Of a stretch of DNA of 64,000 nt, positions 30,270-41,506 are shown one piece after another. The stretch spans positions 390,564,674-390,628,673 of the forward strand of contig CM062289.1 of NCBI GenBank assembly GCA_031216915.1, written 5' to 3'. A program made the translations under genes and the position numbers. The notes below the pieces were generated by a model, which saw nothing but the letters and a program-made list of their open reading frames with translations, was not told the DNA's origin and ran no database searches. Positions within the stretch are counted from its first letter, which is position 1. Each line of letters starts with the position of its first letter. Source of the DNA: Pictodentalium vernedei (taxonomy: Eukaryota; Mollusca; Scaphopoda; Dentaliida; Dentaliidae).

Positions 30270-30905
30270 ATTCTATTCTTTTTATTTAACGGTATGTAAA
30301 ATATAATAATCAGTACATTTACAGAATAATATTGTGATACATATACATACCGTCAGGGGACAGCATAGCCAGATTGGCTGTCTTTCTGCTATCCCCCGAG
30401 GTAAAAATATAATTAGAGCAACATCATATCAGACGGAGTATACAGCCGGGAAGAGAGAAATACAGATCCTTTTGGAGTAATGTTGTATTGTTGCATTATT
30501 GCATTATTGCATGGGAAACAAGACACTTAAAATAGCAATGATAGTTTAGAAATACACTGAAAATAATATAGCAAATAATTTGGGAATAAGATGAGTGACA
30601 AACTGACGAGCTAGCCGGTAAAAGAAGAACTGTATTACAGATTAGTATAGCAAACTATCTAGTACAGTCTGGGCAATACGGGTTGTTACATGTAATTTGT
30701 GTTTGATAATTTGAGAGAAGTGTTTGCGTTAACATTTTCATAAATGCAGACAATTAGTAACATTTCTTATACTCGGTTCCGGGTCATTCCAAAGCCTAGG
30801 GTAGTTGAAACAAGGAGGTAATCTAAGCATTTTTTCTTGTTCTGCAGACGCGAATCGATACCGAGTACCTGGTGGTGGGGCCAGTAGCATTATTATTAAA
30901 GAGTG
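30270..30905 (-). pseudogene. LINE 3' end with structured 3' UTR
   Basis: Minus-strand translation from about 30,875 gives RYRFASAEQEKMLRLPPCFN, YPRLWNDPEPSIRN, then after a frameshift TLLSNYQTQITCNNPYCPDC and a stop near 30,660. This is the usual C-terminus of a LINE ORF2 (a PRLWN block, then a C-x4-C-x2-C cluster). It differs from the two LINE types at 1-4 kb and 10-12 kb. About 340 bp of 3' UTR follow, with a stem-loop (GGGGATAGCAGAAAGACAGC / GGCTATGCTGTCCCC, 30,356-30,397) and a tail TTAAATAAAAAGAATAGAAT. RT and endonuclease are missing by 5' truncation. Confidence 0.78.
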
Positions 30906-31142
30906 AAAACATTACATTTAATTTAATTTCTATTACCAGAGGTGATAGCCAGTTGCTCAATATAAACCTCCACTGGAAAAAGGTATCTGTGGATACCACT
31001 CAAGTGAACTGAGTAGGAAGGGAAAACGAATTTTTAACTGGTTGAGTGCTGGAAGGGCTTTATTCTGAAGTGCAGGTACCACAGCTTGAAGTCTTCGGAT
31101 TCTGTGGATGTGCAATTATTTTGTCTGCATGGATTTGCCTAC

Positions 31143-31190
31143 TTACAAATTTTGGGAGAGTGCCTGAGGGCACTCTCCCATAAATTGTAA
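31143..31190. repeat. Short hairpin
   Basis: TTTTGGGAGAGTGCC, three bases, GGGCACTCTCCCATAAA; the outer ACAAATT/AATTGT also pair. It could act as a transcription-stop-like structure but no gene adjoins it. Confidence 0.7.
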
Positions 31191-31599
31191 CAAGGCAAAG
31201 ACAAATGAACAAATTTTGATAACCTAAATAATTTAGCACTCTCTCTACCAGTGAACCAAATGAAATATTTTGGAAGAAATAGCTTTAAGATTTTTGTGAG
31301 GACACAAATGTGGGAGATGGTGAGTGTGCCAAGTATAACATATGTCATGGACGTGACACCTCAAAACAAAAGCATTGTAAAGAGTTTGGAATCTTTGCAG
31401 AAAGATGGATAGCAGTATCTAGCAATGCAGTCGTACTGAAAGCAGTCGGGGATCCCCTCGGATGGATGAGGACCAAGAACTGGATAAATATGGTGAAACT
31501 GTGTTATCTTACCTATCTCAACAAATCTTCCTCAGAGTCGGTAGAGTAAACTGACGTTTCTACATATTTGAGACTTCAACGCCCAGTCAGGATGTATAG

Positions 31600-32210
31600 G
31601 CCTTAGGATGGAATATTTTGGGGATTTCCACCAAAATACATTCAAATATTCAATTACCCTTTTCAAGCCATCGGATCTTTTAAATCGCCCTTTTCATTCC
31701 AGTGAATCTTTCCAATCGGTCATTTTTTTTTGCTGGAAGACCTGACAGCCATGCATCAACAGAATAAAATATTTCAGCAGTTTGTCAGAAAGAAACATTT
31801 TCTTCGAAGCACATGTACACAAATTACATCACTTCAGACTGCCAAGTCGGATAACTCACTATGAATTATAATTGTTTTGTTGCACCGCATGAACAAATGG
31901 ACAAACAAAAATCGCAAACAACACAGGTACGCTAAGGCATGTCAACGTCTGGCCAGTACAGCTACTAGATTTACAATCCTTGTTTAGAATTTGACCCGCG
32001 CTCTTCACTTGCCTTGTGCACTTGAACGAGACACATAAATGCACTTGTGCTGGTAGGTTGATATTGTGCTACAGTACACGACACGTTACTGGTGCAAAAA
32101 TCTTCAACGAATGCAATTTGAACTCCGGTTTTGCTTTTGTCTGGTCAATAAACTGTGAAATCTGAAGGTTAAATGTTCCGATGGTTGGTTCTCGCCTTTT
32201 ATCTAATAAT
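31600..32210 (+). repeat. ~600-bp dispersed repeat, copy 1
   Basis: Co-linear with 37,255-37,820: GGAATATTTTGGGGATTTCC, GGCCAGTACAGCTACTAGAT, GAACGAGACACATAAATGC, TCTTCAACGAATGCAATTTG and CTCCGGTTTTGCTTTTGTC. Identity is about 70-75% by eye. Class unknown; the copy may extend rightward to about 33,060, since 32,980 resembles 41,620. Confidence 0.7.
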
Positions 32211-33524
32211 CATACAGATTTGGGTCTGGAAACCAAGAGAAACAGTACGTATCACATAATGTGCTCCGATTCCGTATCATATAGATGACTTATTCTGATT
32301 TTGTATCATATGGAAGACTCGTTTCCGGTAACGCGACAGCAATAGCTACGGGCGATTGGCTAAAAATTTTTACAATAAATAGAAACTGCGCAATTCAATA
32401 TTACACCAACCCGGTTCCTGAGGATGTGCCTTCGTCGCAAACTCGTAAATTCAAGTGGATCATCATAGGAAGTGACACTGAAAGTGAACAATTTGCAACA
32501 CAACTTTGACAATTGCGGTGACCGCGTTACGCATTGTATGTCAGAGTGCACAACAATATAGTTCCATAAAATATGTTTTTTTTTAACATTTTCTTGCCCA
32601 TCAATAGGGGCCTATGTCACAAAACTGTATTAATAATTTAAGATTTAATCTGTTTATGTGACAGATTTGTTAGATAAATGAATTATTATGATAATGTTCA
32701 TGTCCTGTGATTCAGATCAAAGCCGGCTCGTTGAGATCCCTTTTTGGACACCACCTCGAATCTGATACAATTCACAGGACATGCACATAATCATGATAAT
32801 CTGTATATATTCGGTTTCCTTCCAGGACTTCAGAAGTGTTGTTTCTCGTCTGTTAACTATTGTGTAGAAAGGGTGGGAGTGGATGATGCCGATTGCAACT
32901 AAAGCCTTAGACGTTAGCCTCGCCAACGACAGGTAGTCTCGTGAAAAAACACACGGCACAACGCAACGTGTATAAACTAATGTAAAATTGTTAGAACTGT
33001 TTCAAATATTGTGAAACAGAAGAATAACATTTCAACGTAAACACACAAGATTCGATATTATATTATCACATAAAAATAAATAACGTTGGCGAAGAAAGGA
33101 ATTTCTGGCGGGTTCAGGTTGCAAAATAGAAATGTTTTTTCGGATTTTCATTCATTCAGCTATCATGATTATGTCAGCCCCAACCGGAAAAGTTGAAAAT
33201 AGGTCAAAAGAACAATCCCAGAGAGAATCCCAAACGCCGCGGGGCACTACATGCATCTGCCATCAAGTATTTTTTAGCTGGACGTGATCACTGTTGAGTC
33301 CACCCTATTCTCGAGGCGACATGCAAATTAAGCAACTGTACGAGAGATGGGGATGAGGGTAAGTCTGATGGCACCCCTCCCCCGGGGGAGGGGATAGTTC
33401 AGTTGCTTTGTACGATATGACGTGGCTATTCCGATGGTTGGTTCTCATCTTGTATTCGGTCACAGGGCACACATGTCCACGTCATGCTCCATCCCGAATG
33501 CTGGTAAAGTGAGTGTAATCTTGC
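32211..33524. other. Unassigned, partly repeat
   Basis: TTGTTAGAACTGTTTCAAAT near 32,988 matches 41,616, suggesting that this stretch is the unbroken version of the repeat disrupted at 37.9-41.5 kb. No gene seen. Confidence 0.45.
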
Positions 33525-33775
33525 TTAGCCCTTTATCCAACATAACGGCCAAAACCGGCCAGCGCTATTCTCAAAAATCGCATATTAATTTTCAAAATAT
33601 TTTCATTTTTTGTCTCAAAAACATAGGTTATGACCCCTCGTTGGAACGAGCTCGTCGAGCTCGTTCCAACGAGGGGTCATAACCTATGTTTTTGAGACAA
33701 AAAATGAAAAAAATTAGTTATTCAAGAATTTTTTTTGCAAGTGTCGTCTGCTTTTCATGTTAGGTAAAGGGTTAG
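33525..33775. mobile_element. Foldback MITE subfamily 1, reversed (copy G), TTAG flanks
   Basis: CCCTTTATCCAACATAACGG at the left, ATGTTAGGTAAAGGG at the right, near-perfect core palindrome with the GAGCTCGTCGAGCTC centre. The GGCCAAAACCGGCCAGCGC block is at the left, so the copy is inverted relative to F. Flanking tetranucleotides are TTAG on both sides instead of TTAA. Confidence 0.9.
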
Positions 33776-33840
33776 GTAGCTTCCCACAGATAAACCACTA
33801 TCTGACAACGACATAGTCGTCACCTCACTCCTGTAGAATA

Positions 33841-33893
33841 TCACCGGGTGAGTATGAGCGCTATGTATACTGCTCATACTCACCCGGTGGTAA
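33841..33893. repeat. 21-bp-arm hairpin
   Basis: TATCACCGGGTGAGTATGAG, loop GCTATGTATACT, then CTCATACTCACCCGGTGGTA. Confidence 0.8.
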
Positions 33894-33899
33894 ATACAC

Positions 33900-36800
33900 G
33901 CCATGAAGTATCTACCCGCATAAAAAATTGTTACCCAAATACAATGGTGGCGCAACAAGAAAGTAGGCATGGAAATTTCCACAAAGGGCACGCCTTACAC
34001 CACCACATACGTCACGTGCACGTCATGAAGTTTTTTTCTGTTGGATGTGATTATTGTGAGTCCTCACCCACTTTCCCAGGAGGTGACATAAACATGAACA
34101 AATAGGGTGGGGGCGAGGGTGTGAGGACGCTGGACCCATTCGAGGATTTCTAGTTCCCATTACGATATATCTGGCTATTAAGTGTCATAAAACCACTTCA
34201 ATAAATCCCCCAAAACAGCGGCAGAAGTGGATTGTATAATTAAGGCTGCGGACCTCATTCTACACATTAAACACCCTTTGTATAGAAGACTGGCAAGAAA
34301 GGATTCATTCCATAAAACCAACAGTAGATTACTCGTTGACTAAGATATTTGGGACATCCATTTCGTGTTGTGGTGGGTTGGGTTGTTTTGGCTCCATCAC
34401 GGTGCAGGCAAATTGAATGATATCCTCAGTGCTCAGGTAATTTGTCACAAATTAACCACTATCAGAAAATGGTGGTTGCCATTAGCATATGAGACAGAGA
34501 GTCCTGGGAGCACATTAACAGATTCTTTTGCAGTCTTCAGGTGAAGGGCAGGGTATTTCCAGGGCAAATCAAAGATGGGTAAGGACTTTTGTTTTTAAAT
34601 GTTAATATTTTCATGGCATAAACAAAGCATTTTCGGGGATCATGAAGGCTTTACATGCTGATGTGGCGTTAAGCACCAATAAATAAATAAATCCCATTAT
34701 AGTTATGTTCCGTTCATCTGGGTTACCCAATGTTACTAAAATGGGAACATTAGAAAGGATGCATTGGTTAATCTTTACTCTTGTATAAGGTTGTCCGGTT
34801 TTAAGGTTTAACCTTGAACATGGATTCAAGTACTTACAGGGGGCAAAATGTGAATGACTGTTTGGTAAATTTTTCATTTTTTAATAATTTTCCTTTTTTA
34901 CGAACAAAGTATTCTGGAAAAAACACATGGTTTCTAATAAGCTATGTGTCATAATTCTTGGCTGGAGAGATTAGATTATTCTATTAATTATTTTGAGAGA
35001 TACTGCGGTTTAAAAGATGGCGCTGGATGATCACTTTTTTCAGTCAGATATGGACAAGGCATTCCCTACTGGTTACAACAAACAGTAACCTACTCATAGT
35101 GTTGAAGGTGCTGTATCGGATCAGTATAACTGAACAGATCTGAACGAAAAATTCGTCTGTTCAGAAACGATGTAAATTGAAGTTGCGTATAATCAAATTG
35201 TTTGTCCAATGGTCTTGTATTTCAATGAAAATAATTATCTTCCCGTCAATTCACATCCATTATCTAATAAAATTAGGATATTTTTTATTGTTTTAAAATT
35301 TGGATTCCTAGACGTTAATTTTAACTCTTTTTTGTCATGTGAAGGTTTTGTGTTCAGTTGCCAAGGGGTCTTCGTCGTGCTGTCTATTATTTCGCGAAGG
35401 GGTGATCGCACTGGCATGGGTTCAAATCCAGTTGATACTTTGAACCGGTGGAAGGTGTAAAAACTCATTCTTTTACCTCGGTGGGTTTCCCCCGGTTTTC
35501 AATCTCGGACACATAATAAAATGAGCTTTGGCTTCTTTTGTACGAGGCTCAATCATGATTGAACGGCGATTACACAGCAATTTCCGTAGTTACGACGAAC
35601 CACAAATAGAGATATGTTTATTCAGGTCTATCCACCCGCTTGCACAAACCCCCACTTGGTTTTTCAGGGAGAAAACATATGCCAACTTCAATACAACTTG
35701 CAAATTAAGTTAGGTAAACTGAACAACAAAAATGAAGAAAAACAAGGACGAACAAAATTTCGAAACACTACTACGCAGCGATGTTTCTTTTGAAATATCA
35801 TTAGTTTAATAGGCTGCATGAATGTGTTGTATGTGTCCATATACTAAAATAGTACTAAATATCTTCCCATGGAGTCGGAAAGGTGGTACGGAAAAAAATC
35901 CAGGAACGTAGGAGGGGCGTTATGGGTGGTCCTCAGCTCCAAAAATAAGTTTTTTTTCCAGAAGCCAAATTTGTTTTCCATTTTTGTTAATATCTGTTAT
36001 CAAATTGCGTTACAAATGCTATTAAACCATGAAAATATGATACAGTGTCCTTTAAATTGTGTTCTGGCTTGAGAACAGAGCCATAATTCATCCTGACATT
36101 TTGATTGTCAGAGACATAATGCTAACTGCTGTTCGAGGTGGAGATTGTCACCTACAGAATGAAGGGCTGCAGAGACTGACTTCACCAATGACTTCTCTTC
36201 AATATTTTAAATGAAGTAGGAGCTGTGATGGAAATGGTTTGATAATAATTAATAAAATAAAACTATAGGTGACACATGATAACAGAACACAACAATAAAA
36301 ATAATTAAAGATAGCACTATCTGATGTTCATCACAGAATGTTGTCTAGAAAACTGTCCAATAAAGTTTAAACCATTCGCTTGACAGGCCAGTCAGCACTG
36401 AAAAGTATCGAACAATATTAAATTTATTTGTATGTATAGATGACAAACAAGTAACCCAGACTAAAACATATTTCATGGAACCAGTCAGCCTGGTCCTTTT
36501 CCCATACCATCGTCTGAAATTGTGGAGTAAATGCACTGAACAGTGGGCTGGAACTTAAAAAATGAGTCGATCCTTTAGCGCACATACCACTGTGTTAATG
36601 GTTTGAACTGTTGTGTCATCTCTCTGACTTTGATTCTGTTTTATGGCTTTTTAATACACGAAAAGTTTGATCAGTTCTTTATCTTTTCCTCCACCCAATT
36701 ATTTTGCAAAGGTTCATCATTTCCTTCACCTTTACAACAGTAGTTATAGCATCAGGATGATGACTTGGGCTTGCAAGTTGCAGCATATAGTTTTGTTATA

Positions 36801-37254
36801 GACTCATTTATTTTTGTTAGGCTCACCTGTTGTGAAGGAATCGGACTTTGTTATCTGCGTGAACTGACAGAGGAAAACAAAGAAACAAAGAATTTTTTCC
36901 TTGGCTTTTGGCTTCCAAAAAACCTCTCTCATAACATCCAAAAACTATAGTATTCATAATACATGAAAGGACTGCAAAGAATTCCCTGAATCTGTTTGAA
37001 TATCTCTTGGAAAGGGGTGGGGTATCCGAAACTGTTGTGGGTCAATGTTTAAAATAAAAAGAATTGGGGGGGGGGGGGGGGGGGGGGGCAAACTCTGCCA
37101 AAATGAAAAAATCGCCTCCGTTCCTGAAACTTTTCTCCGACCGTCGAATCCTATCAATTCGGACAATGCAAGAAATTTTCCAAGAAAAGTCCCCTCAGAG
37201 ATTCATCTTCCAGCCTTTGAGAACGTCTCTAAAACAGAAATTTAAACGTGGGTA
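33900..37254. other. Unassigned 3.3 kb
   Basis: No gene or clear repeat apart from a tail-like GGCGTTAAGCACCAATAAAT with ATAA repeats at 34,666-34,692 (3' end of a SINE-type element, plus strand) and a 23-base poly(G) at 37,066-37,088. The TTCACCTTTACAACAG/ACGTGCACGTCATGAAG motifs near 34,020 weakly resemble 37,840. Confidence 0.45.
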
Positions 37255-37850
37255 TCACTAAGGAATATATATTTTGGGGAATTCCAAGAAAATACACCCA
37301 ACTATTCAATTCCCTTTTCCAAGCCCCTGGATCCTTTAAATCTGCCCTTTCAGGTCAGTTGGTCTTCCCAGTCGGCCATTTACTTTGCGGTAAGGTTCGA
37401 CAGCATACATCAATTAAATTCAATCAGATATTTCTACAAAGTTTCAAAAGGAAAATATATCTTAGGGGCGTATAACTCATAAATGAATTAGTCTGCCCTG
37501 TTTCACCGTCTGCAAACATAGCCACAAACATTCACAAACATTGACACACGAAGACATACCTACTTTTGGCCAGTGGAGCTACTAAATTTACAATCATGAG
37601 TCTACATGTCATCCGCGCCTCTCAATTTCCTTGTGTCCTTGATCGAGACACATCAACGCACTTCTGCTGGTGGGAGGTTGATATATGGGCTGATGTTCAC
37701 GATTTGTTGTTCGAGAATATATCTTCAACGAATTCAATTTGAACTCTAGTTTTGCTTTTGTCTTTGTCATTTAGCTGAAATGAGCGACATTTACATGCGC
37801 CGATGGTTCTCGCCAGGTACTCGGCTTCCTCCACGTCATGATCTGCGTTT
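37255..37850 (+). repeat. ~600-bp dispersed repeat, copy 2 (interrupted)
   Basis: Partner of 31,600-32,210. Its continuation seems to lie beyond the large foldback element: 41,600-41,680 (ATTATTAGAACTGTTTCAAA) matches 32,980-33,040. Confidence 0.68.
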
Positions 37851-37961
37851 TTTTCTGGTGTGCGAATTATTGCATTGCAGTGAGGGTGATTTGGGGTGGG
37901 AGTAGTATGTAATGTGGTTTTGAGGCCTCAGTTGGATGACCCCGGTGGATGACCCCGGAAG

Positions 37962-38161
37962 TGACGTCATGCCACGTGACCTAGTGGCGCCATGTTGTGT
38001 TGTCATGGTAACCTGCGGGAGCGGCCATGTTGTGACGTCATCTCCATAGTGATACGTGGTGTGAGTGCGCATGCGCAGCGCGTGTTGTTAGGGTGATACG
38101 TGTTTCCGTCGTCCATTTTGTATACTGGAGGCCGCCATCTTGGTTTCTATGGTAGCACGTG
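37962..38161. promoter_or_regulatory. Cluster of CRE, E-box, NRF1-like and YY1-like motifs
   Basis: Within 200 bp of the foldback left arm: TGACGTCA at 37,962-37,969 and 38,033-38,040, CACGTG at 37,973-37,978 and 38,156-38,161, TGCGCATGCGCA at 38,066-38,077, and GCCGCCATCTTGG at 38,131-38,143. The same sites are mirrored at 41,252-41,450. These match the textbook consensus sites of CREB/ATF, USF/MYC, NRF1 and YY1. Whether they bind anything is inference. Confidence 0.5.
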
Positions 38162-39834
38162 ATTGCTGTGTTACCCAATTTTTCTGCAATAGGACGGGGT
38201 ATGTTCGGAGGTTATGTTCCTTTGTAGAAGAGTATTTTCCCGATTCGCAGAATTACCACAAACAACCCGACAATCCTTCCAAATCACCAAAATCTGTCCT
38301 AACTTTTACTATTTCGAATTCTTTCAGAATTCTCTGCTTCTATCTATATATGCAATAGTTATCGTTTATCTGGCCATGTTCCTTTGTTCTGGAGTATACT
38401 ACAGTAGCGTAGAAGAGCCTATCAGTTGGAACAGCTTTGCTTGTTGTTACTATATTTAGCTATTTCTGGTCTTTTCTTGTTAGTTCTGACCCTATTCTAA
38501 GTACTCTTGTTGTTTCATTTATCTAGAACATTTATAACCAATCAGATTGCTTGATTTCCCATAACTTGTACTCAATCGTATAGAGTTATATCCCTTCAGT
38601 ATAATAACAGCCTATATCCAATGACCATATCCCCGGGCACCCCAATTTCGGCACCTGTGGCTATGGAATCCCTTTTTTGTCGTATGAGGCCATGAGGGCT
38701 ATGTAAAAGCCCTCAATGGGTCCTCATTTATTATCCCTCTTACTCTCATTGAATTTTGAGGTTATGAGGACCTTGAAAAATCCCTCAATGAGGTATAATT
38801 TACTACGACTCTTAGCCTCATTTCAGTATTTAACAGGTATATCCTATGGAATCCCATTTTGGAAAACGCATGTGACTGTGGAATCCCCTTTTTGTCGTAT
38901 GAGGCCATGAGGGATGTGTAAAAGCCCTCAATGAGTCCTCATTTATCATCCCTCATAGCCTCGTTGAATGTTGAGGTTATGCGGACCATTAAAAATCCCT
39001 CAACGAGGCATAATTTACTACGACTCTTAGCCTCATCTCGGTATTTGAGGATACCTATCGAGGATACTTATCGAGGATACCTTTTATAGGATACTTATCT
39101 GAGGGTACTATATAGGCTGTACATATCCCTATAGGTCTCTTGCTGGCCTTTAGTACTATTAATCCACCTGATGCTTCGTGTTATCCTATGACTGGTATAG
39201 GTAGTATGCAATGCTAGGCATAGGGGTATTGTTGGTAGGGGTACTGCCTGGTAGTTTAGAACGTACTATAGTATGGCGGTATATACACCTATAGGCCCCT
39301 GTTAGTGTTTGGTACTATTAACAAACCGATTGCTTTGTTTTATTATATGGCTGGTATATGTAGTACGTTATGGTAGACCTAGTGATTTTGTGGGGGTGGG
39401 GGTAATGCTTGGTAGTTTAGAACGGTAGTATAGCATAGGCTGTACATATCCCTGTAGGTCTCTTGCTGGCCCTTGGTACTACTGATCCACCAGGTGCTTC
39501 ATATTATTGAGCGGTATTACGGGGTGGGGTCAATGCCTGGTAATACAGAACGGTAGCAGAGTATGGTTGGTATATTCCCCTATAGATCCCATCCTAACCG
39601 TTGATAGTATTAACCTACCAAATGCTTTGTATCATCCTGTTACTGGTAAGGTGGTACGTAATACCAGTAGATCCTACCTTATTCCGAGTACTCTTGTTGT
39701 TTCATTTATCTAGATCATTTATATAAATTATAATTAACCAATTAGATTGCTTGATTTCCCATAACCTGTACTTAATCGTACAGAGTTATCTCCCTTCTGT
39801 ATAATAAAAACCTATATCAATGGCAATTTCCCCA

Positions 39835-40027
39835 GCACCCCAATTTCGGCACCCCTTTTTGAAAAGCACATGGCCTTCGGCACCCCTTTTTTCTGAAATG
39901 AGGATAAGAGTCGTATTAAAAATCCCTCATTGAGGGATTTTTAATGCGACTCTTATCCTCATTTCAGAAAAAAGGGGTGCCGAAGGCCATATGTTTTTCC
40001 AAAAAGGGGTGCCGAAATTGGGGTGCC
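39835..40027. repeat. Nested hairpin 1 in foldback loop
   Basis: About 95-bp arms centred at 39,930 (AATCCCTCATTGAGGGATTT), with GAGGATAAGAGTCGTATT and CACCCCAATTTCGGCACC in the arms. Confidence 0.9.
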
Positions 40028-40146
40028 TTCTGGAGAATCCCTTTTTTGTCAAATAAGGATAAGAGTCAAATTAGACCTCATTGAGGGATTGTTAATACGA
40101 CTCTTATCCTCATTTGACAAAAAAGGGATTCTCCAGAAGGCACCCC
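40020..40146. repeat. Nested hairpin 2 in foldback loop
   Basis: About 60-bp arms from GGGTGCCTTCTGGAGAATCC to its complement, centred near 40,083 (CCTCATTGAGG). It overlaps the end of hairpin 1 by the GGGGTGCC motif. Confidence 0.9.
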
Positions 40147-41506
40147 AATTTCGGCACCCCTTTTTTGAAAAACATATGGCCTTCGGCACCCCTATGCCTA
40201 GCATTGCATACTACCTATACCAGTCATAGGATAACATAAAGCATCAGGTGGATTAATAGTACTAAAGGCCAGCAAGAGACCTATAGGGATATGTACAGCC
40301 TATATAGTATCCTCAGATAAGTATCCTATAAAAGGTATCCTCGATAGGTATCCTCAATAGATATCCCCAAATACCGAGATGAGGCTAAGAGTCGTAGTAA
40401 ATTATGCCTCACTGAGGGATTTTTAATGGTCCTCATAACCTCAAAATTCAATGAGGCTACGAGGGATAATAAATGAGGATTCATTGAGGGCTTTTACATA
40501 GCCCTCATGGCCTCATACGACAAAAAGGGATTCCACAGTACAGACGTTTTCCAAAATGGGATTCCATAGGATATACCTGTTAAATACTGAAATGAGGCTA
40601 AGAGTCGTAGTAAATTATACCTCATTGAGGGATTTTTCAAGGTCCTCATAACCTCAAAATTCAATGAGGGTATGAGGGATAATAAATGAGGACTCATTGA
40701 GGGCTTTTACATAGCCCTCATGGCCTCATACGACAAAAAAGGGATTCCATAGCCACAGATGCCGAAATTGGGGTGCCCAGGGATATGGTCATTGGATATA
40801 GGCTTTTATTATACAGAAGGGAGATAACTCTATACGATTGAGTACAGGTTATGGGAAATCAAGCAATCTGATTGGTTATGAATGTTCTAGATAAATGAAA
40901 CAACAAGAGTACTTAGAATAGGGTCAGAACTAACAAGAATAGACCAGAAATAGCTAAATATAGTAACAATAAGCAAAGCTGTTCCAACTGATAGGCTCTT
41001 CTACGCTACTGTAGTATACTCCAGAACAAAGGAACATGGCCAGATAAACGATAACTATTGCATATATAGACAGAAGCAGAGAATTCTGAAAGAATTCGAA
41101 ATAGTAAAAGTTGGGATAGATTTTGGTGATTTGGGAGGATTGTCGGGTTGTTTGTGGTAATTCTACGAATCGGGAAAATACTCTTTTACAAAGGAACATA
41201 CCCTCCGAACATACCCCGTCCTATTGCAGAAAAATTGGCTAACATAGCAATCACGTGCTACCATAGAAACCAAGATGGCGGCCTCCAGTATACAAAATGG
41301 ACGACGGAAACACTATCACCCTAGCAACACGCGCTGCGCATGCGCACTCACACCACGTATCACTATGGAGATGACGTCACAACATGGCCGCTCACGCGGG
41401 TTACCATGACAACACAACATGGCGCCACTAGGTCACGTGACATGACGTCATTTCCGGGGTCATCCAACTGAGGCCTCAAAACCACATTACATACTACTGG
41501 TGGGGA

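Larger units (their letters stand above)
37901..41498. mobile_element. 3.6-kb long-inverted-repeat (foldback) element
   Basis: Left arm 37,901-39,227 and right arm 40,188-41,498 are reverse complements from AGTAGTATGTAATGTGG inward to CTAGGCATAGGGGT. Identity is above 95% in sampled segments, with a net indel difference of ~16 bp. The arms encode nothing recognisable: the mirrored 81-codon frames at 38,214-38,459 and 40,954-41,199 differ at only five residues but look like by-products of arm identity. The loop (39,228-40,187) contains diverged ~180-bp direct repeats, a second copy of arm sequence from 38,490-38,650 (at 39,670-39,830), and two nested hairpins. No terminal transposase is seen, so it is non-autonomous. 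Related pieces occur at 5.7, 8.6, 21.6, 42.9 and 48.2 kb. Confidence 0.93.

Noticed and set aside
38214-38459. 81-codon frame (and its mirror at 40,954-41,199) as a conserved membrane protein
   Set aside because: The two copies are alike because the DNA arms are alike; no independent evidence of coding, and the frame is absent or broken in related arm fragments.
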